A model generated the notes under the pieces. It had not been told where the DNA came from. It searched no databases and saw only the letters and a list, made by a program, of their open reading frames with translations. Position numbers and translations under genes: made by a program. Below are positions 9,341 to 21,331 of a stretch of 64,000 nucleotides of DNA, one piece after another. The DNA comes from Closterium sp. NIES-65 (taxonomy: Eukaryota > Streptophyta > Zygnematophyceae > Desmidiales > Closteriaceae). The DNA lies in assembly GCA_948144175.1 (NCBI GenBank), contig CANXME010000531.1:806001-870000 (forward strand), read 5' to 3'. Position 1 is the first letter of the stretch, and each line of letters starts with the position of its first letter.

Positions 9341-10708
9341 AGCAGTAAGGATAGCATCAAAATCAAGATCAAAGATCGCTACACCAGCCCTGAGAAGCTC
9401 ATCCCAGCGAGGGATCTCACTAGCCCCAGGGAACTGCTGACGCCAGGCGTCCGTCAGGCGGCCAAAGCAGCGCTGGGTGGCGTGGGCACCCCCACACTGC
9501 TCACCCGCGCGGTCGCCGGAACGAAGAACGTAGGTGCAGGGACCAGTACCCCCACCCCTCTGACGCCCAGCGTACCACTCACGAAGTTGCTGAGGCGAAG
9601 GGATGTCCCGAGAGCGCTGCTGCTGCTGCCGCTGCGAGCGCTAGCCACCACCACCGCCGCTACGCTGCTGGGTACCACCCCGACCAGATCCACCCCCTCC
9701 ACCACCACTGCCTCCTCCGCTGCCGCCTCCACCGCCTCCACCTCCGCCGCCTCCACCTCCGCCGCTGCCTCCACCACCACCGCTGGCACCACCACCACCG
9801 TCTCCGCCGCTGCTGCCACCACCACCACCACCCCCGCCACTAGTCCCGCCGCCACCCCCACTCCCTCCGCCGCCACCGCCGCCACCGCCACCGCCCCCTC
9901 CAGCTCCACCTGCGCCCTTGCCCCCCTTGCCCTTGCTGGAGCGACGTCTCCCACTAGGGGCAGACGCCGCGCCGACCGACTCAAGACCAAGCAGGTCGGC
10001 AGGAGCAGCAGAGGCAACAGAGGGCAGCAAGGGGGAAGGAGAGCACCCCTCAAAGATGGGGGTGCGAGGGTCACCACGAGAAGCACCTACAGCGACGATG
10101 CTCTTCTCCGCTGCGAGGAGGGCCTTCTCGAGGAGGTCGACGGTGAGGGTGGTGGGACAGACTGCGAGAAAGTGGTCCCTGACGACTCGAAGGGAGTCAG
10201 GGAGGCGCGCGACTACGTAGTAGAGAGCGATGTACATGGGGGGGGGGTTCTTAGCGCAGAACTCAGCAGGAAGGGCGGCGCGGTAGCGAGTGTCACTAGT
10301 GCGGAGGTGCGTAATGAGGTCAGCGACAGTGGGAAAGGCAGAGAGGTCAGGAAAGAGGTAGGGAAGCATGAGACGGCTCAGTGCAGCAGTGGCAGGGGAG
10401 GAGTAGCGCGCAACTACAGCGTCGTACAAGGTCTGAGCACTCTTGTACTGACTGAAGTGCGCACGCTCAGAGGTAGGGAGGTGGCGACGCACAGCAAGAC
10501 GTGCAGCAGCATCGCGGGTGGCCCACTTAGAGCGGACAGCGGGATCAGCATCAGCAGCAGGAGCAGGAGAGGCGCCAGAGGTGAGATCAAAGAGAGAAAG
10601 GTCGTCAGCCCTGTCGCACTGTAAGAACAGCTGCAGGTCGTCTAACCAGACCTCAAAATCAATGGCGCGACCCTCAGCGTCAAAAGCTAGGACACTAGGG
10701 GTAGCCAT
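9341..10708 (-). CDS. gag: Element B Gag, with polyglycine tail and in-frame TAG before pol
   Basis: ATG at 10708. The open part ends at a TAG at 9641-9643 (355 codons). The same frame then continues without further stops into pol at 9340. Residues 1-225 are the capsid-type region shared with Z, C and E, including the NPPP tract encoded by 10 G on plus. Residues about 255-350 are almost pure Gly/Ser. After the TAG come a Gln-rich stretch, LREWYAGRQRGG, and an unusual zinc-knuckle candidate with Cys-x13-Cys-x3-His-x4-Cys spacing. C has no stop at the matching place, so the TAG is either a fresh nonsense change or a readthrough codon. Confidence 0.88.
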
Positions 10709-10789
10709 GGCGACGACAGCGACGCAGTGTAAGCAGCAGGGAAAGAGCTCGCAGTGTCAGTGGGACTGTGCTCACCAGGCAGGGCAGGT

Positions 10790-11740
10790 CGTGTAGGTAT
10801 GCAGAAAGGCGGCTCGGGTGCTGGGCGGCTCGGCTGCTGGGCGGCTCGGGCGCAGGGCGGCTCGGCTCCCGGGCTGCTCGGCGGCTGGGCGGCTCGGGTG
10901 CAGGGCGGCTCGGCTCCCGGGCGGCTCGGCGGCAGGGCGGCTCGGGTCCCGGGCGGCTCGGCGTCGGGCGGCTCGGCTCACGGGCGGTTCGGCTGCTGAG
11001 GCGGCTCGGCCAGGAGATGCAGGGGCGGGGCCGTCAGGTGCAGCGGCGGGTTGACCGGTGCAGTGGCGGGCCGGCAGGTGCAGCGGCGGGCCGGCAGGTG
11101 CAGTGGCGGGCCGGCAGGTGCAGCGGCGGGCCGGCAGGTGCAGGCGGCGGGCCGTAGGGTGCAGTGGCGGGCCGTAGGTGCAGCAGCGAGGCCGGCAGGT
11201 GCAGCGGCGAGGCCGTCAGAGGCGGCAGGCCGCTGGGTGCAGCGGCGGGCCGGCAGGTGCAGTGGCGGGCCGGCAGGTGCAGCGGCGGGCCGTAGGGTGC
11301 AGTGGCGGGCCGGCAGGTGCAGCGGCGGGCCGGCAGGTGCAGTGGCGGGCCGGCAAGAGAGGCGGCGGAGCCGCGTCAGGGGAGGCGGCAGGGCCGCGTC
11401 AGGGGAGGCGGCGGAGCCGCGTCAGGGGAGGCGGCGGTGCCGCGTCAGGGGAGGCGGGGGAGCCGCGTCAGGGGAGGCGGCAGGGCCGCGTCAGGGGAGG
11501 CGGCGGGGCCGCGTCAGACAGGCGGCGGGGCCGCGTCAGGAGAGGCGGCGGAGCCGCGTCAGGGGAGGCAGCGGGGCCGCGTCAGGGGAGGCGGCGGAGC
11601 CGCGTCAGGGTAGGCGGCGGGGCCGCGTCAAACAGGCGGCGGGGCCGCGATCAGGAGAGGTGGCGGGGCCGCGTCTGAGGGACAGCGGGGCCGCGAGGGA
11701 AAAGGCGACCCGAGGGGGGTCGCTAAAAAAAAAAAAGGGC
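10790..11740 (-). repeat. GC-rich tandem-repeat leader of element B
   Basis: It lies between the PBS and gag. Units of the GGCTCGGCGGCTGGGC kind (about 10805-11000) pass into GGTGCAGCGGCGGGCCGGCA (about 11040-11350) and then GGCGGCGGAGCCGCGTCAGGGGA (about 11360-11640). It is an untranslated leader; open frames through it are spurious. Confidence 0.85.
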
Positions 11741-11789
11741 GCGCCTCGGGGCGCGCTTCGGTGGGCCCTAAAAAAACGGTCCTAAGGTA

Positions 11790-11806
11790 GGACCCGCTCT
11801 ATACCA
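11790..11806 (-). other. Primer-binding site of B
   Basis: On the minus strand TGGTATAGAGCGGGTCC follows the 5' LTR directly. It resembles the initiator tRNA-Met PBS TGGTATCAGAGC with one base missing. Confidence 0.75.
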
Positions 11807-11935
11807 TGTGAAGTAAAGAAAACAGGAATGAAATGACTAAGGAAAGATTGGGTACAAATACAACCCTAGAAACCCTGTACCCCATATGTGCTACCCCACT
11901 ATAGCCTACAGCAACTATGTCATATAAATCTGACA
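11807..11935 (-). repeat. 5' LTR of element B
   Basis: 129 bp, base-for-base the same as 4470-4598 as far as I can read. Flanked by target-site copy AACCG at 11936-11940. Confidence 0.95.
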
Positions 11936-11940
11936 AACCG

Positions 11941-12480
11941 AACCCGACGTACGCCGCCATCGCTCAAAGCGAACCGTCCGGGAAGGACACGTGGTTCTTG
12001 GACAGTTGCTGCGGACAACACATGTGCTCCTCGGGACGCTTCGTTCAACGCGAGCACCGACTTCAACGAGAAGTCGTCATCACAGTTGCCAATATCCAAA
12101 ACCTGCGCACACGACGACAAGGGATTGTGCAACTTCAGTCACGAGAGACAAACGTTATACTACAGATGTCAAAAGTACTAATCGCGGAGGGACTCGGCTA
12201 CAACTTACTGAGCGTCAGTCAGTTGATGGCGAAAGGCATACACTTGGAAGCCGACAGTACCACTCAGGAGTTCAAGCTGTACCACGGGAAGGGCGGCCTG
12301 TACATCGGAAAGGCGGTTCTGAAGAACAATGTCTTCGTCATCGACTTCGTCCCAGACCTGGGCACGGCAGACAGCGACGCCATCGTGAACTTCGCCGACT
12401 GGACACATCCTCCAGACCTTGATCCAGACTTCAGCCCGGAAGGTTTTTGGTATTCACATACCATACCTGAAGCAGAATGA
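11941..12480 (+). pseudogene. pol: Element A protease region
   Basis: This continues the A gag frame after B. The retropepsin motif reads WFLDSCCGQHMC where the family has DSG-x at the active site, so the flap and catalytic loop are probably damaged. Downstream sequence of the LLSVSQLMAKG type is the usual copia protease end. The frame stops at TGA 12478-12480. Confidence 0.85.
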
Positions 12481-12630
12481 ACACGCGCGTTAGTAACAAT
12501 ACAACATTCGGCAGCAGCAAAAACAACATCGGCAGCAGCAGAAACATCATCGGCAGCAGCAGAGACATCATCGGCAGCAGTGGGAACAACAACAGCAGCA
12601 GTGGGAACAACAACAGCAGCAGCAACAATG
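12481..12630 (+). repeat. CAGCAG-rich tandem repeat in A pol
   Basis: Units of about 18 bp (ACATCATCGGCAGCAGCAG type) followed by short AACAACAGCAGC units. It lies between protease and integrase of A, after the TGA at 12478, and looks like an expansion within the former coding linker. Confidence 0.7.
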
Positions 12631-15630
12631 ACACCACTCCTCGTTGACGAAACACCACCAACACCAGCACAACAGCTCCACCCAGATCCACGAGAAGTTC
12701 ATCGAAGCGCAAACTTCATCGCCAGCTTCTATTCCAACTCCGACATATACCGTCAATCACCCGGGCATCGCGCCGACGAAAGCACCTGGCACGCAAGGAT
12801 GGGACACCCAAGCAACACTGTGTTAAACAACACAATAAGAGCATGAGTCCTTGACAAGGACTCGTTACTATTACTCGACGGCAGAGAACTTCAACGGGCA
12901 CGAGGAACCTGTCTTACTTGCCCCGAAGCCGACTTACCACATCGGCCGTTCGCCCCTCATCACAACCCGAGCGCACCCGCGTACGCACCACTCGAAAAGG
13001 TGTACAGCGACATCCTGTACAATCGGGAACCAGGACAAGTAATCTACAACTACACAATCACCTTCATCGACGCCGCCACTCGTTACGTCTGGCATCTAAA
13101 CCTACCCAGCCGCGACATGGTCCTCGCAGCGTTCGCTGCTTGGCTACTAGTAGTAGAAAGAGAGTCGGGCGTAAAGTTGAAAAGCTTCCAGTCAGACGGG
13201 GGAGGAGAATACACCTCTCAGCGATTCAAGCAGTATCTGGCAGAAAGGGGAATCAAGCAGCTCCTCTCTCTTCCCTACGCCCATCAGCAGCAAGGTGTAG
13301 CAGAAAGAATGAACAGGACTCTGAAGAACAGCATGCGCAAACTGTTACGTGGCATGCGGCTACCCAACCACCAGTGGCCTGCAGCAATGGACCACGCTGT
13401 CATGCTGCACAACTTGCTGTCGTCATCATCGCTTCCGAACAACGCATCACCGCATCTGCTGTGGACAGGGAAACAGGGCACTACAAAAATGTTACGAGTG
13501 TTTGGATGTATGGTACAGTATCGACCCCCAGAAGCACGGGCGGGCCGATTTTCACAATGCGCACAGTGGGGACTACACCTCGGCATCGAAAAGAAATACA
13601 ACGCGTGGAAAATCTTCGACGTCCACTCCAAGGAAACAGTAGCAGCACACGACGTCATCTTCTACGAACGACTCACGCTCCAGACATACCTTGCCAACCT
13701 GCAAGAGGACCAAGATCCCACAAGTGGTTTTCGTGGCGACCGAGCCTTCGCCTCCGCAGAAGACGAAGCTGACTGGGACGAGCAGAATGTGGACAACGCA
13801 TCAGAAGAAGCCGGACCTCTTCCGTTCTGCTCCGTCGACGTTCCCATGGACGACGACAACCCTCGCGAAAGTGCCAACGCCAAAACCTTCTACTACTTCG
13901 CCGACAACGGTTACGTAACACCTGCGACAGTCAACACCAACGAAGCTGAACGAGTAGGACCGAATTTCATACCTGATCCAGAAGCAGGAGATGAAGCAGC
14001 TTATCCCGAGGACGCAACTCTTCCCCGCTACTCACAAACTGGACTGCAGATACTCGGCCTCGTCACCGCAGTCCACGGCAACATTCTTCCTAAGGAGCCT
14101 GCGACGGTTCAACAAGCTCTGGGGGGGGAACACAGGGAGAAATGGCGTGAAGCCATGGACAGAGAATTAAAGGCGCTGGAGGAACGGAACACCTGGAAAG
14201 TCGTCCCCATCAGTGTGGCGAGGAACAAAACCATCCTCACCGGGAAATGGGTCTTCCGCGTTAAAACAAAAGCAGATGGCACAATTGAGAAGTTCAAAGC
14301 ACGCTGGATTGTGCATGGATTCGATCAGGAGCACGGACGGGACTTCACCGAGACATTCGCCCCGGTTAGCCGACATACCTCACTTCGAATCCTCCTCGCG
14401 ATCGCCGCCATGAAGAAAAATAAACTGCGGCAAATCGACGTCGCCAACGCATTCCTCTACGCACCTGTTGACGCCGAAATCTTCGTTGAGTTACCGCACA
14501 GCTCCCACGGAGAACCCAACTAAGTTTGCCAGCTACTCAAGTCACTCTACGGCATCAAGCTGGCCCCGCAACTGTGGCAACAGCACCTGCACGCTCGCCT
14601 CATCCGCATCGGCTTCAAGCAAATACCGCACGATCAAGGCATGTACCGGCTCACCAAAGACGAAGACTACATCCTGCTAATCGTCTACATGGATGATCTC
14701 CTCTACATCGGCTCCACTGACGGCATCACCACCTGGTTTGAAGGGGAGCTGCAGCGAGATCTCACGCTCACAGTCTCATCTACCGTCACTCAGTACCTCG
14801 GCCTCAACATCCGCGAAGAAAAGAACGCGATCTACCTCAGCGCCGAAAAATATGCCGACACTATCGCCAAACGCTTTACGCTCACACCAACAGCCATCTC
14901 CACGCCATACCGCTACACGGCAGGGAACGACAAAGGAGGCTCCGCCCTACTCAAGCCCGCCGGCATACGAGACTACCAGAAGAAGCTGGGATGTCTTCTC
15001 TTCGCAGCCGTCACCTGTCGTCCCGACCTCTCATACTCCGCAAGCTAGCTCGCTACCTATCTCAAAAGGCCTAAAGCAGAACATCTGGCGGAACTCGACC
15101 GCGCTCTTCACTACTTCGTCAGCACCCCGACGGTCAGCCTGACCTATCATAAGAACGCAACTGCACCGCCCAAGCTAATCGGTTACGTCGACGCAGATCA
15201 CGTGAGCGACTCCGACAACAGACGATCGCGTACCGGCTATATCTATCGCTTCGAGCCTATCGGGCCTATCTCCTGGCAATCGAGCAAGCAAGAACTAATT
15301 GCTCTCTTGTCAGCTGAAGCAGAATATATTGCACTCTGCTCAGCCACCAAGGAAGGACTCTACCTTCGCGAACTGCTAGAAGAAGCGAAGTTAGCCGAGT
15401 TACCCAGCTTCACTTTGTTCTGCGACAACCAATCTGCAATTCGCATCGCCAACAAGAACGGTTTTGCGAACAGGACGAAACACATCGCCCTGCGATACTT
15501 CTTCGTGAAGGACGAGATCGAGAAGGGAAGACTCGTCCTGCCATACTGTCCCACGTCCGAGATGGCAGCTGACTACTTGACCAAGAAACTCGGAAAGCAG
15601 AAGTTCGAATACTGCATGTTGCTCACTTGA
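12631..15630 (+). pseudogene. pol: Element A integrase, RT and RNase H, with stops
   Basis: Pre-integrase motif STWHARMGHPS, then TCPEAD, then the integrase core (TFIDAATRYVWHL, FQSDGGGEYTS, HQQQGVAERMN). RT has WKVVPISVARNKTILTGKW, FKARWIVHGF and the YMDD box (IVYMDDLLYIG). RNase H has GYVDADHVSD, AEAEYIALCSA, FCDNQSAIRIA and ADYLTKKLG. Disabling changes are a stop at about 12846, TAA at 14521-14523 (after HGEPN) and TAG at 15046-15048 (SAS-stop-LATYL, from CAG). It is distinct in sequence from the B/C/D/E family. Confidence 0.9.
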
Positions 15631-15668
15631 CAGAGCCACGTCAGCGACACTCCAGAAGCGAAGGGGAG

Positions 15669-16022
15669 AGTTGGAAACAATTGGTCCAAAAGCACTTCTA
15701 TCGTGTCGAAACACCAAGGCACAAGCGAAGCAAATCATATCGAGGCACCAGCGAGTCAACCCTCGGAGATTGAAGTAACCGCTGGAGGTTACAGGAAAGT
15801 CAAAGGTCAGCGACCTTTGACTTGACAAAGGCAGCGCGACAGCAAGGACACACAACTGACTCGATATTGAGCAGTTGCCCGAGTCGCACTGTATCAAACC
15901 GCAACAGCCAACAATAAAACAGTTGTCATTCATATCTCTTCGTATTCCTTGTACTCCTATATAAACCTTCGTACTTGTTTGCTTTAATCAACTCACTTTG
16001 TTCTCACACACTAGTGCAAGGT
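15669..16022 (+). repeat. 3' LTR of element A, left piece
   Basis: It aligns with 2556-2908 of the 5' LTR and is broken at 16022 by insertion of C. The preceding PPT reads AAGGGGAG. TATA box TATATAAA at 15958-15965. Confidence 0.92.
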
Positions 16023-16154
16023 TGAGAAAATACAAACGAGAATGAATGAACTATGAATGAAGTGAGTACATATAGGAAACCCTAATTGGGTTGTACCCCC
16101 TATGGGATACCCCACTATAGCCTACACAACAGCATAAGCTATAATGTTCTGACA
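16023..16154 (-). repeat. 3' LTR of element C
   Basis: TGAGAAAATAC...TTCTGACA on plus, with a PPT of the CCTATGGGGGTG type on the minus strand just outside it. Confidence 0.93.
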
Positions 16155-16296
16155 CACCCCCATAGGCAAGGTGGGGGAGAACAGGGGGTCACAAGACCAG
16201 TCAAGCAAAGCAAAGCGAAGCTCAGGGTGGATCACAAAGTCACCACACATTCTGAGCACAAGTTCAAAGCCACAACGCCAGTTCACATGTAGGAGT

Positions 16297-16344
16297 ACAT
16301 ATATATATAAGGCTAGACAAGCAAGAGCAGGTATATATATATGT
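16297..16344 (-). other. TA-rich inverted repeat in C 3' UTR
   Basis: ACATATATATATA (16297-16309) and its exact reverse complement (16332-16344) enclose a loop with AGACAAGCAAGAGCAGG. It is the counterpart of 4743-4788 in B. Confidence 0.55.
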
Positions 16345-16360
16345 AACAGTACAAGCAAGG

Positions 16361-19300
16361 TCAAGAGGTGAGCAAGTGAGGCAAGACACAGACAAGACCC
16401 AACTGAGTGCAGAAGCGCTGATGATCACAAGACGCAAGTGCCTTGGTGAAAACATCAGCACTGTTGGCCTCAGAGGCCACGTACGCAAGCCGCAACTGTC
16501 CACGCTGCTGTAGCTCACGAGCAAGGAAGTAACGGAGAGCAATGTGCTTCGTTCTGTGCTCCAGTAGCTGCTCTCGACACAAGGCCAGCATGGCCTTGTT
16601 GTCTACGTACAGAACTGGAGGAGAACGAGGCGGCTCTCCAAGGTCGGTCAGCAGGTAGGTGAGCCAGCGAAGCTCCTGTGCAGCCATGGCCCCTGCGTAG
16701 ATCTGAGCCTCACAACTGGAGCCGAGAACAGAAGACGAGCGAGTAGCCCGCCACGAGACAGAGCCGGAACCAAGACTGAAGGTGAAACCCTGTGACGACC
16801 GCTGTGTAGCCTGGTCGTCAGCCCAGGAAGTGTCTGCGTGCCCAGTGAGGACCACTGGACTCCGCCATCCAAGCACTAGCCCCATGCCCGACGTACTGCA
16901 CAAGTAGCGCAACACCCTCTTTGCTGCAGCCATGTGCTCCGGTCGGTATCTCCCAGGAGCAACATAGCGTGCGAGAATGCTAAGAGGGTATGCAGGGTCA
17001 GGTCGAGTGCAGGTCATCAGGTACATGAGGCAGCCAACAAGCTCTGGATACGGGCCACTCGACTCTACGGACTCATCCGAAGGCAGAGCTGAGAGAGAGT
17101 GGCGAGTAGACAGAGGAGTGGCCTGAGGCGAGGAGTACGTGAAGCCGAAGCGCTGAAGGACCTGCTGCACCATGTGTGACTGAGTCAGGGTAATGGTGCA
17201 CTGTGCTCTGTCCCGGGTGATCTGCAAGCCAAGGTAGCTGCGCAGTTCACCCAGGTCTGTGCACGTGTGTCTCTTCTACAGCTCGGACTTCACGTAGGCG
17301 AGTCCAGCAGTGTCAGCTGTGGCAAAGACCAAGTCGTCGACGTACATGAGGATGTAGAAAGGCGGCAGAGAGGTGTCGGTGCGCAGAAACAACGACGGGT
17401 CGGCAGTAGAAGGAGCAAACCCAAGAGCCGCAAGTGTAGTCCGCAGTGTGTCGTGCCACTCACGGGGCGCCTAGCGGAGACCGTAAAATGGACGCCGGAG
17501 ACTCCACTGGGTACCACGAGGGAACGACCCAGTGAAGCCAGGAGGGCGACGCAGCCAGATCTCCTCGTGCAGGCTGCCTTGCAAGAAAGCTGTGCTGAAG
17601 TCGAGGGAGTGCAGCTCGTAGTTACGGTGAGCAGCAACGTGCAGTAGCACCCGAAGAGTGGTCATCTTCGGGCTGGGAGAGAAGGTCTGAAAGTAGTCAA
17701 CTCCCTGCCGCTGACTGAAGCCACGAGCCACGTACCGTGCCTTGAAGACAGGCGGAGAACCCGGCGGCCGCTTCACCCTGAAAATCCACATGCCACCGAC
17801 GATGTTCGCCCCAGGAGGGGGAACAACGTCAACGTAGGTGCCTGTGGACTTCCAGGAAGCCATCTCTGCATCCATAGCTGCCTGCCACTGAGAAGAATAG
17901 GGACCCTCTATCGCCTCCGCGTAAGAGCGCGGAGTCGGGATGTCAAGTGCATCCGGGTCTCCCTCAGGGGTAAGCAGTACGGATACGAGATGAGATGAAG
18001 CAGCTGCCAGACACTGGAACTCCTCCTGCCTGTCCTCAAGGACGTCCGTGCCAAGGGCACACTCACCCCCGACGGACGGAGGACAAACAGACTCAGACTT
18101 AGCGACAAGACTAGCAGCGTAGTCTAGGCGACAACGAGCAGCAAATTCGACAAGCTCAGCAACTAGGGCAGACGCAGCAGTGGACTCAAAGGAAGGGTCA
18201 GCGACGACAGTAGCAAGGAGACGCGTGACAGCAGGACTGGCAGCACGAAGAGAGTCCGACTCCGGGTCGGCAAGAGTAGGAAGAGAGGACGCAGAAGGAG
18301 AAGGCAAAGGGGCACGCAGAGGATCAGTGGACCGACGCAGAGACATCTGGTGCGTGCCAAGGACAGGAGGAGGACGCTGACGCGAATCGCGACCACTAGT
18401 GCGAGCAGCACGAACAGGCGACGCAGGACGAGACGCAGGCTCACGGCGCTCAGCAAGACCTCCAGTAGGACCAGTGTAGGGAGAGGGAGCAGGTAGTGGG
18501 GAGGCAGGCTGTAACTGTAGCTGTGACGGGACAGGCTGTGGACACTCTAAAGAAGGAGGAGGACCTGTAGAAGGTGGAAGACCAAGAACCTGCTGCAGGA
18601 GTGGAACGAAGTACGGTCGAGGCCGCGCGGCGACGTCAGACACAGCAGGGACAGCACCAGTACCCCCAGCAGGAGCACCCGCTCCAGCAGCACCTCCAGC
18701 AGCTCCAGAATCTCCAGCAGTACCGCGAGCAGTAGGCGCAGCACCAACGCCCGCAGCAGCACCAGCTCCAGTCGAACCCGCAGGCCCAGCAGCTCCAGTA
18801 CTCCTAGTACGAGCACCTCCGGGACCCGCGGCACCAGCATCCTCAGCAGCCGAAGAACCTCCAGCTCCAGCAGCACGCCTCCAGCGCCGGGCAAACCACT
18901 CGCGCAGCTCCGGTGGAGAGAGTGGCTCCAGGCGAGACGAAGCTCCCGGACGACCTCCAGGCGTAGCACCTCCGGGCTCAGCACCCTCTGGCTCAGCACC
19001 CCCAGTCGCAGCACCCCCAGGCTCAGCACCCCCAGGCTTAGCACCCCTAGTCGCAGCACCCCCAGACTCAGCACCCCCAGGCTCAGCACCCCCAGTCGCA
19101 GCACCCCCAAGCTCAGCACCCCCAGTCGCAGCACCCCCAGGCTCAGCACCCTCAGCAGCATCAGAGTCACCAGTGACCTCGACAGGCTCGACTGCGTCTA
19201 CCTAGGACACACCTGAAGGGGCAGGACCCTGAGGGGGGAGGGGGTCTACCGGGGGGGGGCCTGGGACAAGGAAGAGCGAGGGCGGGGGTAGGGACGGAGT

Positions 19301-20993
19301 GCGGTAGGGGAAGAGGCGGTAGTAGGGGACCGAGTCGTCGAACGTGACGTCCTGGGAGGACAGAACACAGCGAGAGGTGGGGTGGTAGAACTGCCACCCA
19401 GGCGCGTCAGGGGGGAACCCCAGGAAGACGCAAGGAGCAGCACGAAGGGACAGCTTGTCCGCAGACAAGTCGCGGACAAACGCCCGAGATCCCCAGACCC
19501 GGAACGCCGACGCATCGCCAACCTTCCCCGTCCACAGCAAGGCTGGGGAGGTCTCCGGCCTGGAGACCCTGGGGTGGAGGTTGATCTGATGCGCCGCATA
19601 CCTCACCGCAAACGGCCACAGAAAATGGGGGGCAGCCGCATGAATTATGGACGTACGAGCGACGTCCATGACCATGCCAATGCGGCGCTCAGCGATCCCA
19701 TCTCGCTGCGGAGAGTCCGGAAGCGTGAAGGTCTGACGGATGCCTCGTGCGCGACAGTAGGCTCTCAGAAGGCCAGAGGAAAACTCCCCGCCTCTGTCCG
19801 AGTGCAGACGCAGAACAGGAAAGTCCGAGCCAAAGCTCTGCCTGAGCTGGAGACGAGCTGTGTGCATCTAGTCGATCAGCACCTCAGTGACATCACCCTT
19901 GCTGCGCAAGGGGAAGACTGCGGTGTAACGCGAGTAGTCGTCAACAACAAGCAGGAAGTAGCGCTCGTGACCCTGTCCACGGACGCGGGCTGGGCCCCAC
20001 ACGTCCATGTGAAGCGTCTGCAGCGGGGCCTCTGTCGGAGGAAACTGGGAGGAGTGAGGGGCAGCCCTTTGGCGCCCCTCGACACAGGGGACACAGGAAG
20101 GGCAAGGCCCCTGAGGAAGGGGAGGGAGGGACCTGGGGAGACCAGAAACAAGAAGACGAGAGGCCATGCCTCTAAGCCGAAGCAGAGAGGGGTGACCAAG
20201 GCGGTGGTGCCAGAGGAGAGTCTCGTGAGACAGGAGACGATACGAACAGGGGGCAGACTCAGGACCAGACCTGGACGCTGCAGCAAACACCTGACCTGAC
20301 GCAGACACCCTACCAGACGCAACAACTGGAGGAGACGCAGTGGTCAGTGTGTACAGGCTCGACCCCGGCTGACGTGTAAACGTAGCCAGGTGTCGGCCTG
20401 TGCGAGCCTTTGTACAGTGCGTCACTCGCTGACTCGCAGGAGTGAACTGGTGGACTCCCCAATCCTGTAGAGAATGAGGGAAGGTAGAGACCAGACAGGG
20501 TGCCAGAGGGAGCCGCCGGACACGGGAGGACTGTGGAGAAGTGAGACAGGACAGGACCCCCAGAGGGGTCAGCCAGAGACACATCAACCGGCCGACTGAG
20601 CGGCGTAAGTGTGGTGCGGTCCCGAAAGAAGGAGCGAGAAGCTGACGCAGTACCTGAGAGCGCAGACTCACCAGTACCTGAGGACGCAGACGCACTAGCA
20701 CCTAGAGCAGCAACGTTGCAAGCACCTAGGTCAGCAGCCGCACCAGTACCTAGAGCAGCAGTCTCAATGCCCGGATCGGGCGGGAAACACCGGTAACAGT
20801 CACCCTCATCACTAATAGTCACAGAATACATGGCAGACAAGATAGCATCAAAATCAAGATCATAGATGGCTACTCCCGCCCTAGACAGCTCACCCCAGCG
20901 AGGGATCTCTGTGGCCTCAGGGATCTGGTGACGCCACGCGTCCGTCAGGCGGCCAAAGCAGCGCTGGGTGGGGTGCACACGCCCACAGTGCTC
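16361..20993 (-). pseudogene. pol: Element C Pol, broken by stops, frameshifts and a protease deletion
   Basis: All copia domains are recognisable in the B order. RNase H and RT end are at 16361-17275, RT with YVDDLVFA is around 17320-17350, RT N-part and linker at 17474-18643, integrase core at 19205-19867, pre-integrase at about 19871-20460 and protease region near 20620. TAG stops lie at 17276-17278, 17471-17473, 19202-19204 and 19868-19870. The first three replace CAG codons and the fourth a TGG codon of B. The linker (18644-19201) and pre-integrase region are frameshifted. The DSG active site of the protease is deleted (GTASASRSFF where B has TLDSGASRSFF). C cannot make its own polyprotein. 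Confidence 0.9.
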
Positions 20994-21119
20994 TGTTGAA
21001 CAAGGATGAATGAACTAACAGTGAAATGAGTACAAGTAGGAATCCCTAGAAATGTGTACTCCCTATAGGCTAACCCACTGTAGCCTAAACAACTACAACA
21101 ACATATATAATGTTTGACA
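20994..21119 (-). repeat. LTR of element D (only copy)
   Basis: 126 bp, TGTTGAACAAGG...GTTTGACA on plus, closest to the LTRs of E. It is followed on the right by the CACCCCCATAGG motif, the complement of the PPT. Confidence 0.9.
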
Positions 21120-21331
21120 CACCCCCATAGGCGAAGTGGGGGAGAACTAGGGGTCACAAGACCTGTCAAGTAAAGCAAAGCAAAGCAAGCTCAGGGTGGA
21201 TCACAACGTCACCACACATTCCGAGCACAAGTTCAAGGCCACAAGGCCAGTTCTGATACAGGAGTACACATATATATAAAAGGCTAAACAAGCAAGAGCA
21301 GCAATATATATATGTAATAGTACAAAGAGGG

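Larger units (their letters stand above)
4470..11935 (-). mobile_element. Copia element B, nearly intact, nested in A
   Basis: 7466 bp with 129-bp LTRs (4470-4598 and 11807-11935) that I read as identical. It has a PBS after the 5' LTR, a PPT before the 3' LTR, a repeat leader, gag and one long pol. Target-site duplication AACCG lies at 4465-4469 and 11936-11940. The identical LTRs and open pol mark this as the youngest-looking complete element here. The only clear defect is a single in-frame TAG between gag and pol. Confidence 0.96.

Noticed and set aside
9482-10624. Plus-strand frames with long Pro/Thr/Ala runs opposite gag (also 25300-25866, 40628-41297)
   Set aside because: They are antisense images of the polyglycine tail of gag and encode no domain.
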